Positions 24,868 to 33,368 of a stretch of 48,307 nt of DNA are shown piece after piece; position 1 is the first letter of the stretch, and each line of letters starts with the position of its first letter. The DNA is taken from NCBI GenBank assembly GCA_018365455.1, contig JAGZJZ010000048.1, positions 1-48,307 on the forward strand. The letters are read 5' to 3'. The DNA is from Clostridiales bacterium. GTDB taxonomy: Bacteria > Bacillota > Clostridia > Lachnospirales > Lachnospiraceae. The translations under genes were made by a program, and so were the position numbers. Below the pieces are notes generated by a model, which saw nothing but the letters and a program-made list of their open reading frames with translations, was not told the DNA's origin and did no database searches.

Positions 24868-24896
24868 TTGACATCAAGAAAAATGCAATATAATAT
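24868..24896 (+). promoter_or_regulatory. Promoter of the AraC-type regulator gene
   Basis: TTGACA (24868-24873), a 17-base spacer, and TAATAT (24891-24896). Transcription would start near 24903, which rules out the in-frame start at 24868 and makes the TTG at 24919 the likely initiation codon. Confidence 0.65.
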
Positions 24897-24918
24897 TATA
24901 ATGAAAGGATGTGATTTT

Positions 24919-25764
24919 TTGACTTTTCCGGATATCACTACAAAAGTTATCCACTGCGTATATTACCGTAATAATGAAGACTGGAACTATCCGATCAATA
25001 TCTATCCATATAATACCCTTTATCTGGTCTTGGATGGTGATGGTGAAATTCTTATTGGTGATCATATCATCAGTCTGCTGCCGGAACATGCGTATCTGAT
25101 ACCGCCAAACACACAGTTTTCCTGTAAGTGCAGTCATTATATAGAAAAGATATATATCGATTTACACGCCGAACTGCTGCCAGGTCTGGATATTTTTGGT
25201 GCAATGAATGGTATTGCTTCTGTATCCATAGCCCGGGATGAGATTCTGGACGTGATCAGCCGCAGCAGCAATCCAATTTCCGCTGGGGATACCCCGGCAT
25301 TTACTGTTTTGGAACCCAATTCCTTCTGCGATAAACTCTGGTATGATGCTTTTTTGTTAAAGCTTCTTTCACTCCTGATACCGGAGAACTGGACATCTCC
25401 TGATAGTCAGATCATGCGCCATCGGGATATTCTGGATGATATTGATATCAATCTTTCAGCAGCATTGCGGATGAGCGAAATCGCCGATAGACACGGCTGG
25501 CATCCGTCCACTCTCAGCAGGGCATTTCAAAAGGATTTCGGCTGCAGTATCAAAACATATGTGGAGAAACTGCTTTCCGCCCGCCTTTGCCAGGAACTGG
25601 TAACCACCGATAAAACCATCAAAGAACTTGCGGCACAGTATCATTTTTGTGATGCTTACTATCTGTCTGCTTTTTTTAAGCGGCAAGAGGGAATTTCGCC
25701 AAGTGAATACAGAAGGGTTAATATGAGAGTTGAACTGCATAATGAAATGGGGCATAACCGTTAA
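24919..25764 (+). CDS. AraC-family regulator, probably of the fucosidase gene
   Basis: 281 residues with an N-terminal cupin-like ligand domain (YPYNTLYLVLDGDGEILIG, then LLPEHAYLIPPNTQF). A C-terminal pair of AraC helix-turn-helices covers about 180-275: LRMSEIADRHGWHPSTLSRA and FQKDFG, then IKELAAQYHFCDAYYLSAFF with GISPSEYRR at the end. AraC proteins of this layout activate sugar genes on binding a sugar. I choose TTG 24919, with AAAGGATG nine bases before it, because earlier in-frame codons fall inside the promoter. It is divergent from the GH29 gene, its probable target. Confidence 0.88.
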   Translation: MTFPDITTKVIHCVYYRNNEDWNYPINIYPYNTLYLVLDGDGEILIGDHIISLLPEHAYLIPPNTQFSCKCSHYIEKIYIDLHAELLPGLDIFGAMNGIASVSIARDEILDVISRSSNPISAGDTPAFTVLEPNSFCDKLWYDAFLLKLLSLLIPENWTSPDSQIMRHRDILDDIDINLSAALRMSEIADRHGWHPSTLSRAFQKDFGCSIKTYVEKLLSARLCQELVTTDKTIKELAAQYHFCDAYYLSAFFKRQEGISPSEYRRVNMRVELHNEMGHNR

Positions 25765-26027
25765 AATAAAATGTATGGAAATGCCAGATTGAAGTTTCGT
25801 AATAAAATAATGGGATTAAAAAATTTCATACCATAAATACTACTTTTTAATACATATATTAAATATTTTATAAGTACTATGATAAAATTGTATGCGATAC
25901 TATTAATAACTAAATTCTGTTCTGTTAGAATAATAAATAAAAAGTAAACAGAAAATGGGTCAATATGAATCCCAAAAAGAGTAGCATTCAGACTGAACAG
26001 AAGCAATCTAAAAAAGGAGTATGAGGT

Positions 26028-27191
26028 ATGAAGAGAAAAATAATAACAGTAGTTTTATCTCTGACATTAGTAACAACAATATTTTCAGGTTCGGCAGTTT
26101 CTGCATCTGCAAGTGCAAATTCTAATTCCCGGATGGATACTGTAACAGAAAGATATGTGGAGGCAGGTAATACAATTCAGTTTCTAGGGTATAACAATAG
26201 GGTATGGCTTACCATTGATTATAATAAAAATTCAATGAAAGCTACGGCATCAGGTGTTAATTCAAACGGAGCATTTGGTTATTCCAGGTACGTAGATGTT
26301 GAATATTATGATAAAAATGATAATCTGGTGTTTCGTGAGTCAGTACTTGGAGTATCCAATGGCCAAGCTCTTGCAAAGAAGATCAATAGTCAACCCTATC
26401 AGAAAGGTGCATATTTTGTAATTAATCATCAGGAACAATATACACGGTTTAAAATAGCCAGAAATGTTCTCGGTGGATATAATTTTTCTAACGGCAGTCC
26501 TATAGATGCAAGCAAAGGACGTTTTTATATTGGAGGAGAATATTTAGAGTATACAACAGAAAAAAAATCAGTTCTTTTGACGGAATTACAGGATGCTGTA
26601 CAGGATGCGAAACAATATAAGGCTGAAGATTATACACCTGCCAGTTTTAACAGGTTACAGAATGCAATAAAAATGGCGGAAAAAGAAATGGCTGCCGGTA
26701 CTACAAACGTTAATTTAAAAGACTTAAAAGCGTTAATTGCAGAAATGATTGGTAAATTAGAACAAAGTAATACAATCATTTTACAAGGTCATTATAATTT
26801 CAACCAAGTAACCATTAAATTTGATTATGCAAATAAGAAATTAAAAACAAATTTTAATAGTGGTGTTCCGCACCCTGGATTCGGAAATAATCTTTATTAC
26901 GGTGTATACGTCATGGGAAAAGACGGCAATATGAAAGTCAGTGTGGCTTTAAAAGGAAATGAAGAAAATTCAAAAATGGCTAATGCACTGAATAATCTTC
27001 AAATAGAAAAAGGAGATAAGATTATAGTCTTACATGAAGAGGCTGCATCACGCTTAAAAGTTATGGGGACTGTTCAGAATGTATCAAAAGATTATCGCTA
27101 TAAACGACTGTCAATTTTTACAGTTGGAGATGAAAATCTGATTTTTGACGGTGAAGGTAAGTCTGTGGAGATAGCAGAATTGACTAATTAA
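26028..27191 (+). CDS. Secreted protein: two mucin/carbohydrate-binding-type domains around a FIVAR domain
   Basis: 387 residues. A signal peptide ends near AVSASASA (about residue 29). Residues about 45-170 and 250-380 share one pattern: a hydrophobic strand (IQFLGYNNRVWLTIDYNKNS; VTIKFDYANKKLKTNFNSG), an aromatic-rich centre and a terminal FYIGGEYL/LSIFTVGDENL strand. This pattern resembles the putative mucin/carbohydrate-binding module found in enhancin-like M60 peptidases. Between them, residues about 178-245 form a FIVAR helical bundle (VLLTELQDAVQDAKQY, YTPASFNRLQNAI). There is no peptidase, LPXTG or S-layer domain, so it is a free or peptidoglycan-associated binding protein. AAAGGAG precedes the ATG. 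Composition is AT-rich relative to the neighbours. Confidence 0.72.
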   Translation: MKRKIITVVLSLTLVTTIFSGSAVSASASANSNSRMDTVTERYVEAGNTIQFLGYNNRVWLTIDYNKNSMKATASGVNSNGAFGYSRYVDVEYYDKNDNLVFRESVLGVSNGQALAKKINSQPYQKGAYFVINHQEQYTRFKIARNVLGGYNFSNGSPIDASKGRFYIGGEYLEYTTEKKSVLLTELQDAVQDAKQYKAEDYTPASFNRLQNAIKMAEKEMAAGTTNVNLKDLKALIAEMIGKLEQSNTIILQGHYNFNQVTIKFDYANKKLKTNFNSGVPHPGFGNNLYYGVYVMGKDGNMKVSVALKGNEENSKMANALNNLQIEKGDKIIVLHEEAASRLKVMGTVQNVSKDYRYKRLSIFTVGDENLIFDGEGKSVEIAELTN

Positions 27192-27302
27192 AATTCAGGT
27201 ACATTTATTCTAAATTTTAATCGGATTATAAAAAACAAGGAGTTGTTGTAATAGTAGATCATATATCAAGGATATTACAGTAAAAGCTGAATAATGAAAA
27301 AG

Positions 27303-27354
27303 AAGCTTTGCGGATACACATCAGTTATGTGTATCCGTAAAGCTATTTTTTTAG
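27303..27354 (+). terminator. Strong intrinsic terminator
   Basis: AGCTTTGCGGATACACAT pairs with ATGTGTATCCGTAAAGCT (one mismatch) over a five-base loop, followed by ATTTTTTT. It ends transcription from the secreted binding protein and insulates the mgl genes. Confidence 0.95.
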
Positions 27355-27477
27355 GAAAAAAATCATTTTTCTGGATGTGATTTTATATTGTTATACAATT
27401 TTAATTTTGCCGGGAAAGGGACGCTTTGTTTAATCTACAAAGGGACTTTTCACAATAACCTCTAAATTTAATAAAAT

Positions 27478-27512
27478 ATATAAAAATATTAGCAGTACAT
27501 ATAAAAATATTA
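27478..27512. promoter_or_regulatory. Direct repeats upstream of mglB, candidate YesN activator site
   Basis: The 14-mer ATATAAAAATATTA occurs perfectly at 27478-27491 and 27499-27512, start-to-start distance 21 bases (two helical turns), ending two bases before the -35 box. Tandem same-face direct repeats beside a poor -35 are how AraC-type activators usually bind. YesN, encoded 4 kb downstream, is the candidate. Further upstream, AAAGGGAC occurs twice (27415, 27439) with CTTTGT/ACAAAG arms; significance unknown. Confidence 0.55.
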
Positions 27513-27514
27513 TA

Positions 27515-27543
27515 TGTCAATTGCTGTCCGATTTCTTTATACT
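27515..27543 (+). promoter_or_regulatory. mglBAC promoter
   Basis: A weak -35 TGTCAA (27515-27520), a 17-base spacer and a good -10 TATACT (27538-27543), about 45 bases before the mglB start codon. The weak -35 fits activator dependence. Confidence 0.6.
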
Positions 27544-27589
27544 GATTACATCTTGATTGAAGAGATAAAAAATTAAGGAGGAAGAAAAC

Positions 27590-28753
27590 ATGAAAAGAAA
27601 GGCAGTTATGAGGATTTTTGCTTTCAGTGCAGTGACAGTAATGGTGATGGGGGCGATGGCAGGATGTGGTACACGTGGCGGCAGTGCAGCCAAAACGGAT
27701 GATACGGCGAAAGGATCCGGCACTGAGACCGGCAAAGAGACCGGAGGAAAGGCTGATGGAGAAACTGATGCGGCTGGCGGAGAGACTAATGTAGCAGCTG
27801 CCGGTGAAGAGGTAATGATTGGCTCAGCAATTTATAAGTTCGATGATACCTTTATGACCGGTGTCAGGACAGCTATGACTGATCAGGCAAAGGCAGCCGG
27901 CGCAGAACTGGAATTGGTGGATTCCCAGAATAAACAGCCTACCCAGAATGAGCAGGTTGATACTTTTATTACAAAAGGGGTTACGGCACTGGCAATTAAT
28001 CCGGTAGATAGAACTGCAGCAGCCCCAATTATTGAAAAAGCAAAAGCGGCAGGACTTCCGGTTGTATTTCTAAACCGCGAGCCGGAACAAGCAGATATGC
28101 AGAGCTATGATAAAGTTTGGTATGTAGGTGCGAAAGCAGAACAGTCCGGTCAGCTCTCCGGTGAAATTATTGCAGATTATTTCAAAGCACATCCGGACGC
28201 TGACAAAAACGGTGACGGTATCATCCAGTACGTTATGCTTCAGGGAGAGCCGGGACATCAGGATGCAACTCTGCGTACAGAATATTCCATCAAAGCAATT
28301 GAAGAGGGTGGCTTCCAAACAGAAAAGCTGGCAGCCGATACTGCAATGTGGGATAAAGCAAAAGCAACTGATTTGATGAAAGCGTTTATTACAGGTCAGG
28401 GATTGGATAAAATTGAGGCTGTTATTGCAAACAATGACGATATGGCATTAGGAGCTGTAGAGGCGTTAAAAGCAGAAGGCTACAACAAGGGCGATGCAGC
28501 GAAATACATACCAGTTGTTGGCGTAGATGCTACCGCACCGGCACTGGAAGCAATGAAAGACGGTTCATTGTTAGGTACGGTATTGAACGATGCCGGCAAT
28601 CAGGGAAAAGCGACGATCAATGTGGCTAAAGCAGCGGTTGAGGGCAAAGAAATTAATGAAGAAAATGTTGGGTATCCCGTAACAGACGGCAAGTATATCT
28701 GGATTGATTATGTAAAAGTTACGGCTGACAATTATCAAAATTATATGAAATAA
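27590..28753 (+). CDS. mglB: Galactose/methyl-galactoside-type ABC binding lipoprotein
   Basis: 387 residues. The lipobox GAMAGC puts the lipidated Cys at residue 26, followed by a Gly/Thr/Glu-rich linker to about residue 70. The mature part is a type I periplasmic binding fold of the MglB group: KFDDTFMTGVRTAM, AINPVDRTAAAPIIEKAK, VFLNREP, and the EF-hand-like calcium loop DKNGDGIIQY. Sugar-contact regions GEPGHQDATLRTEYSIKA and ANNDDMALGAVEAL follow, then VVGVDATAPALEAM. It captures galactose or glucose outside the membrane and delivers it to MglAC. GGAGG precedes the ATG. A paralogue anchored in the membrane is encoded at 36143. Confidence 0.93.
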   Translation: MKRKAVMRIFAFSAVTVMVMGAMAGCGTRGGSAAKTDDTAKGSGTETGKETGGKADGETDAAGGETNVAAAGEEVMIGSAIYKFDDTFMTGVRTAMTDQAKAAGAELELVDSQNKQPTQNEQVDTFITKGVTALAINPVDRTAAAPIIEKAKAAGLPVVFLNREPEQADMQSYDKVWYVGAKAEQSGQLSGEIIADYFKAHPDADKNGDGIIQYVMLQGEPGHQDATLRTEYSIKAIEEGGFQTEKLAADTAMWDKAKATDLMKAFITGQGLDKIEAVIANNDDMALGAVEALKAEGYNKGDAAKYIPVVGVDATAPALEAMKDGSLLGTVLNDAGNQGKATINVAKAAVEGKEINEENVGYPVTDGKYIWIDYVKVTADNYQNYMK

Positions 28754-28820
28754 AATAAGGCACAGAACAGGATAGGGTGAAAAATATTTCACCCTTTCTG
28801 GCAGAAAGGGGAATGGACGC

Positions 28821-30320
28821 ATGGGAGAAACCATATTGGAAATGAAAAATATCACAAAGGTGTTCCCTGGTGTTAAGGCGCTGGATAATGTTAGCATTAC
28901 CGTTAAAAAAGGAAGCGTACATGCTTTGATGGGTGAAAATGGAGCTGGAAAATCCACGCTTATGAAGTGCCTGTTTGGAATTTACCATGAGGATGGTGGA
29001 GAGATTATCCTGGACGGTAAGCCGGAAAAAATCATGAGTTCAAAGCAGGCTCTGGATCTGGGAGTTTCCATGATCCATCAGGAACTGCATCCCATCCGGT
29101 TCCGTCCGGTTATGGAAAATATCTGGCTTGGGCGATTTCCAAAAAAATGGATCGTGGTTGATAAAAAGAAGATGATTCAAAAAACAAAAGAACTTTTTGA
29201 AGAAGTTGATTTGGATGTGGATCCGCAAGCATTGGCAGGAACGCTGTCCCCATCAAGCCTGCAGCTTGTTGAGATTGCAAAAGCGGTAAGCTATCATTCT
29301 AAAATTATTATTATGGATGAGCCGACTTCTTCGCTGACAGAAAATGAAACACAGCATCTGTTTAAAATTATCCGCCAACTGCAGGCAAAAGGCTGTGCTA
29401 TTATTTACATTTCCCACAAAATGGAGGAAATTCTAAAAATTTCGGACGAAGTGACGATTATGAGAGATGGGCAGTATGTTGGAACCTGGGACGCAAAGGA
29501 ACTGACAACGGATTTAATTATCAGCAGAATGGTTGGAAGAAATATGACCAACCGTTTTCCACCTAAAGAATATACACCATCTGATGAAATTATATTAAAT
29601 GTTGATAGTTTGAGTTCCCCGCTGCCAAAATCATTCCAGAATGTAAGTTTTGGACTGCGAAAAGGGGAAATTCTGGGAATCGGAGGCCTGGTGGGCGCTC
29701 AAAGAACGGAAGTTGTGGAGGCGATTTTTGGACTGAGAGGAATCGCAGCAGGAACGCTGACCAAGAATGGAAAGATTACGAAAATTAACTCACCGAGGGA
29801 TGCAATCAAAGAAAAGATTGCGCTTCTCACTGAAGAGCGAAGAGCCACAGGAATATTTGGGATACTATCTGTTTTAGATAATACAGTAATTGCAAATCAG
29901 AAAAAGTATGCTCATTTCGGAGTGCTGAGAAACAGTGAAAGGCACAGAGATGCACAGAGATCAAATGCTGAGCTGAAAACCAAGACCCCAAATATGGAAG
30001 AAGCCATTCAGAATCTGTCGGGAGGAAACCAGCAGAAGGTGCTGCTGGCAAGATGGCTTTTGACAGATCCGGATATCCTGATTCTGGATGAGCCTACCAG
30101 AGGGATTGATGTTGGTGCGAAATATGAGATTTATACCATTATGCATAAGCTGGCTGGAGAAGGAAAATCCATAATTATGATTTCATCGGAAATGCCGGAG
30201 CTGTTGGGAATGTCTGACCGTATCATGGTGATGTGTGAAGGGCGTGTGACAGGGATATTAAGTTCCGGGGAAGCAGATTCAGTAAGTGTTATGAATTGTG
30301 CTACCAAATTTATGAAGTAA
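28821..30320 (+). CDS. mglA: Sugar ABC transporter ATPase, MglA type
   Basis: 499 residues, two fused nucleotide-binding domains as in MglA/RbsA/XylG. Domain 1: Walker A MGENGAGKST (about 37-46), signature-like LSPSSLQLVEIAKAVS and Walker B IIIMDEPTSSL. Domain 2: degenerate P-loop GIGGLVGAQRTEVVEAIFG, intact signature LSGGNQQKVLLARWL and Walker B ILILDEPTRGID. This asymmetry is normal for the family. It powers galactose import with MglC. Spacing to mglB is 67 bases and to mglC 37 bases, without a terminator, so the three form one operon. Confidence 0.95.
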   Translation: MGETILEMKNITKVFPGVKALDNVSITVKKGSVHALMGENGAGKSTLMKCLFGIYHEDGGEIILDGKPEKIMSSKQALDLGVSMIHQELHPIRFRPVMENIWLGRFPKKWIVVDKKKMIQKTKELFEEVDLDVDPQALAGTLSPSSLQLVEIAKAVSYHSKIIIMDEPTSSLTENETQHLFKIIRQLQAKGCAIIYISHKMEEILKISDEVTIMRDGQYVGTWDAKELTTDLIISRMVGRNMTNRFPPKEYTPSDEIILNVDSLSSPLPKSFQNVSFGLRKGEILGIGGLVGAQRTEVVEAIFGLRGIAAGTLTKNGKITKINSPRDAIKEKIALLTEERRATGIFGILSVLDNTVIANQKKYAHFGVLRNSERHRDAQRSNAELKTKTPNMEEAIQNLSGGNQQKVLLARWLLTDPDILILDEPTRGIDVGAKYEIYTIMHKLAGEGKSIIMISSEMPELLGMSDRIMVMCEGRVTGILSSGEADSVSVMNCATKFMK

Positions 30321-30357
30321 GGGTGTTGAAAACAGGGATGAAAGAGAGGTATTAGAA

Positions 30358-31587
30358 ATGCAGAAATCAGGAAAAATGGTTGCCCGCCGGCCTTTTGCAG
30401 TCACATTTATGATAGCAGGTGCTATATTACTTATCACAAGTTTTATTACATATTGGGCCCTGGACCCGGCGGTGTTTTATGATCTCTATCTGTACATTGC
30501 CCTGGTTGGGGCTGCCGCACTGGGATATGGGCTGAACCAGCTTCTGGGAAAAAGATTCAGAGGGACAGATGTGGAACTGTCGGGAAAAACAGCCAAAAGA
30601 TTTATCACAAATAATGCAATTATGATCGCTCTTTTGCTTTTGGTTGTGGTGATCATGATCATTCAGCCGCGATTTATGAAACTTCAGGTATTGCTGGATA
30701 TATTGACACAGTCATCTACAAAAATGATTGTTGCCCTGGGAATTTGTTTTACGCTGTTGATTGCCGGAACAGACCTTTCGGCAGGGCGTATGGTGGGGCT
30801 TTCGGCAGTAATATCAACTTCTATGCTGCAGACAGCCGAGTATGCGAACAGATTTTTTCCAAATCTTCCGTATATGTCGGTAGTAATTCCCATTCTTCTG
30901 GCTATTGCAGGATGTATTTTGTTCGGAATTTTAAACGGTTTCCTGGTGGCAAAATTTGATATGCATCCATTTATTGCAACGCTTGCGGTCCAGGTCATCG
31001 TGTATGGTGCATGTTCACTCTACTTTGATATGCCGCCTAATAAATCACAGCCAATTGGTGGTATCCGGGAAGACTTTGTATTTCTGGGACAGAAGAAACT
31101 TTTGGAAATCGGTGGATTTCCGGGAATATCAATTCTGGTTCCCATTGCGATTGGGTTTGTAGTGCTGATCTGGTTTATTCTGAACAAAACCGAGTTTGGA
31201 AAAAATGTGTATGCAATTGGCGGCAATCGTGAGGCTGCAATTGTTTCCGGAGTAAATGTATTTAAAACGGTGATGGGAATCTTCATACTGGCATCAGCAT
31301 TATATGGAGTTGCCGGAGTTCTTGAGGCAGCCCGGACAGCCGGAGCAACCAACCAGTATGGCAACGGATATGAGCTGGATGCCATCGCAGCCTGTGTTGT
31401 GGGAGGTGTTTCCCTTAATGGGGGAATCGGAAAAGTAAGCGGTATCGTAAGCGGTGTGCTGATTTTTTCCGTAATACAGTATGGCTTACAGTTTATCGCA
31501 GTAAGCCCTATGTGGCAGCAGGTAATAAAGGGTATCATCATAGCAGTTGCAGTTGCGATTGACCTTACGAAGTACAGAAAAAAATAA
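30358..31587 (+). CDS. mglC: Sugar ABC transporter permease, MglC type
   Basis: 409 residues with about ten hydrophobic segments. The BPD_transp_2 family pattern is clear: LGICFTLLIAGTDLSAGRMV, HPFIATLAVQVIVYGA, GKNVYAIGGNREAAIVSGVN and GVVGGVSLNGGIGKVSG near the end. A hydrophobic N-terminal stretch of about 75 residues precedes the conserved core, slightly longer than E. coli MglC. AGAGAGG precedes the ATG. It forms the membrane channel for MglA and receives sugar from MglB. About 130 bases separate it from the response-regulator gene, with an imperfect palindrome around TGTATTAATACA between them. Confidence 0.94.
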   Translation: MQKSGKMVARRPFAVTFMIAGAILLITSFITYWALDPAVFYDLYLYIALVGAAALGYGLNQLLGKRFRGTDVELSGKTAKRFITNNAIMIALLLLVVVIMIIQPRFMKLQVLLDILTQSSTKMIVALGICFTLLIAGTDLSAGRMVGLSAVISTSMLQTAEYANRFFPNLPYMSVVIPILLAIAGCILFGILNGFLVAKFDMHPFIATLAVQVIVYGACSLYFDMPPNKSQPIGGIREDFVFLGQKKLLEIGGFPGISILVPIAIGFVVLIWFILNKTEFGKNVYAIGGNREAAIVSGVNVFKTVMGIFILASALYGVAGVLEAARTAGATNQYGNGYELDAIAACVVGGVSLNGGIGKVSGIVSGVLIFSVIQYGLQFIAVSPMWQQVIKGIIIAVAVAIDLTKYRKK

Positions 31588-31720
31588 AGTATATATTTAC
31601 AGAGTAGAATCCGGCAAATAAAAGGCTTGTATTAATACAGGTTATTTTAAGTGCGGGGTTCTATTTTACTGGAGACACACAGGCTTTGGAGCGTGTTTTC
31701 TGGTGAAGAAAGGGAAAATT

Positions 31721-33349
31721 ATGGGATTTTACAGAGTTTTACTGGCGGATGATGAGGAAGAAATCAGGGAGGGAATTTTACGCCGGGTAGATTGGAACAC
31801 TCTGGGATTTGAAGTGGTTGCTTTGGCTGAGAATGGGATGGAGGCATTAGAAATGCTGGAGAAAGAGACACCGGATGTCATTATGACCGATATCCGGATG
31901 CCATTTCTGGACGGACTGGAGTTAATTGAGAAAGTAATGGAGATCTGTCCTACAATTAAAATTATCCTTTTTTCTGGCTTCGATGAATTTGAATATGCGC
32001 AAAAGGCAATTCGTCTGAATGTGGAAGCATATATGCTAAAGCCAATGGCTACGGCTCAGATTGAGGAGAATTTAATAAATTTAAAAAAGAAAATGGATGC
32101 GGAAAGAGAAGAACGGCAAAATGTGGAGGAATTAAAGATAAACTATCTGGAAAGTCTCCCCGTTATGAAGGAGCAGTTTCTCATCGGCTGGGTGGAAGGC
32201 AGGATCCGGGAAGCAGATATATTAAGAAAAGCCAAGCAATACCAGATTGAATTGCAGGACACCTGGCGGACAGTGGTGCTGCTGAAGCTGAGTAAGTCCC
32301 TTGCAAAAAAATTTGACCAGGAGGACGCGTATGGGGCTTCCGGGGAATTGCTGCTAATTGCCATTAAGAAGACCGCAGATTCTTTTTTGGGAAGATTTCA
32401 CCATATACACAGTTTTATTTATCTGGATTATATCGTGGTAATTACCGAATTGGCGTGGGACTCCCAAATAACCATGCTGATCAATGAGGCAAACGAAGTA
32501 TGCAAGGCCGGCAAAAATTTTACCGGAAGGATTGTAACTGCAGGCATAGGGGGCATTTATAAAAATCCGGATGCAGTGAGAGTCTCTTACCGTGAAGCTT
32601 ACAATGCGTTAGAATACAGCACCCTGCTGGCAAAAGAAGGGGCATATACGATTTATATTAAAGATATTGACCCGGATCATTCCATAAAGCTAATCCCGAA
32701 TCAGGAGAATGAACAGATGCTGCTGCGGGCAATTAAACTGGAGGACAGGAGCGGTATCGAGAAAAAAATCAACATGTTTTTTTCTGAACTGGAAGGGTCC
32801 TGTCTGCCTTTTTACCAATATCAGATCCATATACTGAAGATCCTGGCTTCTGTGCTGGAAATTGCCGGTACCTATGAGCTTAATTCCTCCGAATTATTTA
32901 TAAACGGAATGGATATCAGCGATGTTCTTAAAATGCATTCCCTGGAGGAGATTAAAAAGTGGATGACATATATTTGCTTTAATATCAGTGAAAAAATCCA
33001 GCAGGAGCAGATGGATTCACGAAAACACATCGTAAAAAAGGCTAAGGATCTGGTGGAGGGATCTTATTTTGACGATACGCTTTCCGCAGAAAAAATATGC
33101 AGTGAACTCCATATCAGTACGGCTTATTTTTCTACTGTATTTAAAAAAGAAGAGAAAATGAACTTTATTTCCTATTTGACAGAGGTCAGATTGAAGCATG
33201 CGGTAAGGCTCCTGGAAACTACTTCTGATAAAACGTATCTGATAGCATCGAAAGTCGGATATGCAGAACCCAATTATTTCAGTTATGTTTTTAAGAAAAA
33301 ATATGGAGTACCGCCGACAAAGTACAGAAGGAGTCTGGAAGGTGTTTGA
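31721..33349 (+). CDS. YesN-type response regulator with AraC output domain
   Basis: 542 residues. REC receiver (1-120): acidic ADDEEE, phosphoacceptor D57 in PDVIMTDIRMP, signalling Ser/Thr in LFSGFDEFEYA, and K in YMLKPM. A central region of about 300 residues, typical of YesN proteins, leads to a C-terminal AraC helix-turn-helix pair: AEKICSELHISTAYFSTVFK and YLIASKVGYAEPNYFSYVFK with PTKYRRS at the end. I start at ATG 31721, with AAAGGG before it; the in-frame GTG at 31703 would overlap that site. The sensor-kinase gene follows. Presumed to activate the mgl operon and perhaps the GH27 gene. Confidence 0.93.
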   Translation: MGFYRVLLADDEEEIREGILRRVDWNTLGFEVVALAENGMEALEMLEKETPDVIMTDIRMPFLDGLELIEKVMEICPTIKIILFSGFDEFEYAQKAIRLNVEAYMLKPMATAQIEENLINLKKKMDAEREERQNVEELKINYLESLPVMKEQFLIGWVEGRIREADILRKAKQYQIELQDTWRTVVLLKLSKSLAKKFDQEDAYGASGELLLIAIKKTADSFLGRFHHIHSFIYLDYIVVITELAWDSQITMLINEANEVCKAGKNFTGRIVTAGIGGIYKNPDAVRVSYREAYNALEYSTLLAKEGAYTIYIKDIDPDHSIKLIPNQENEQMLLRAIKLEDRSGIEKKINMFFSELEGSCLPFYQYQIHILKILASVLEIAGTYELNSSELFINGMDISDVLKMHSLEEIKKWMTYICFNISEKIQQEQMDSRKHIVKKAKDLVEGSYFDDTLSAEKICSELHISTAYFSTVFKKEEKMNFISYLTEVRLKHAVRLLETTSDKTYLIASKVGYAEPNYFSYVFKKKYGVPPTKYRRSLEGV

Positions 33350-33368
33350 AAATTGTGGGGTTATATTA

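Noticed and set aside
24868..24918. Longer N-terminus for the AraC regulator.
   Set aside because: The extra codons fall inside a TTGACA-17-TAATAT promoter, so they cannot be translated from it.
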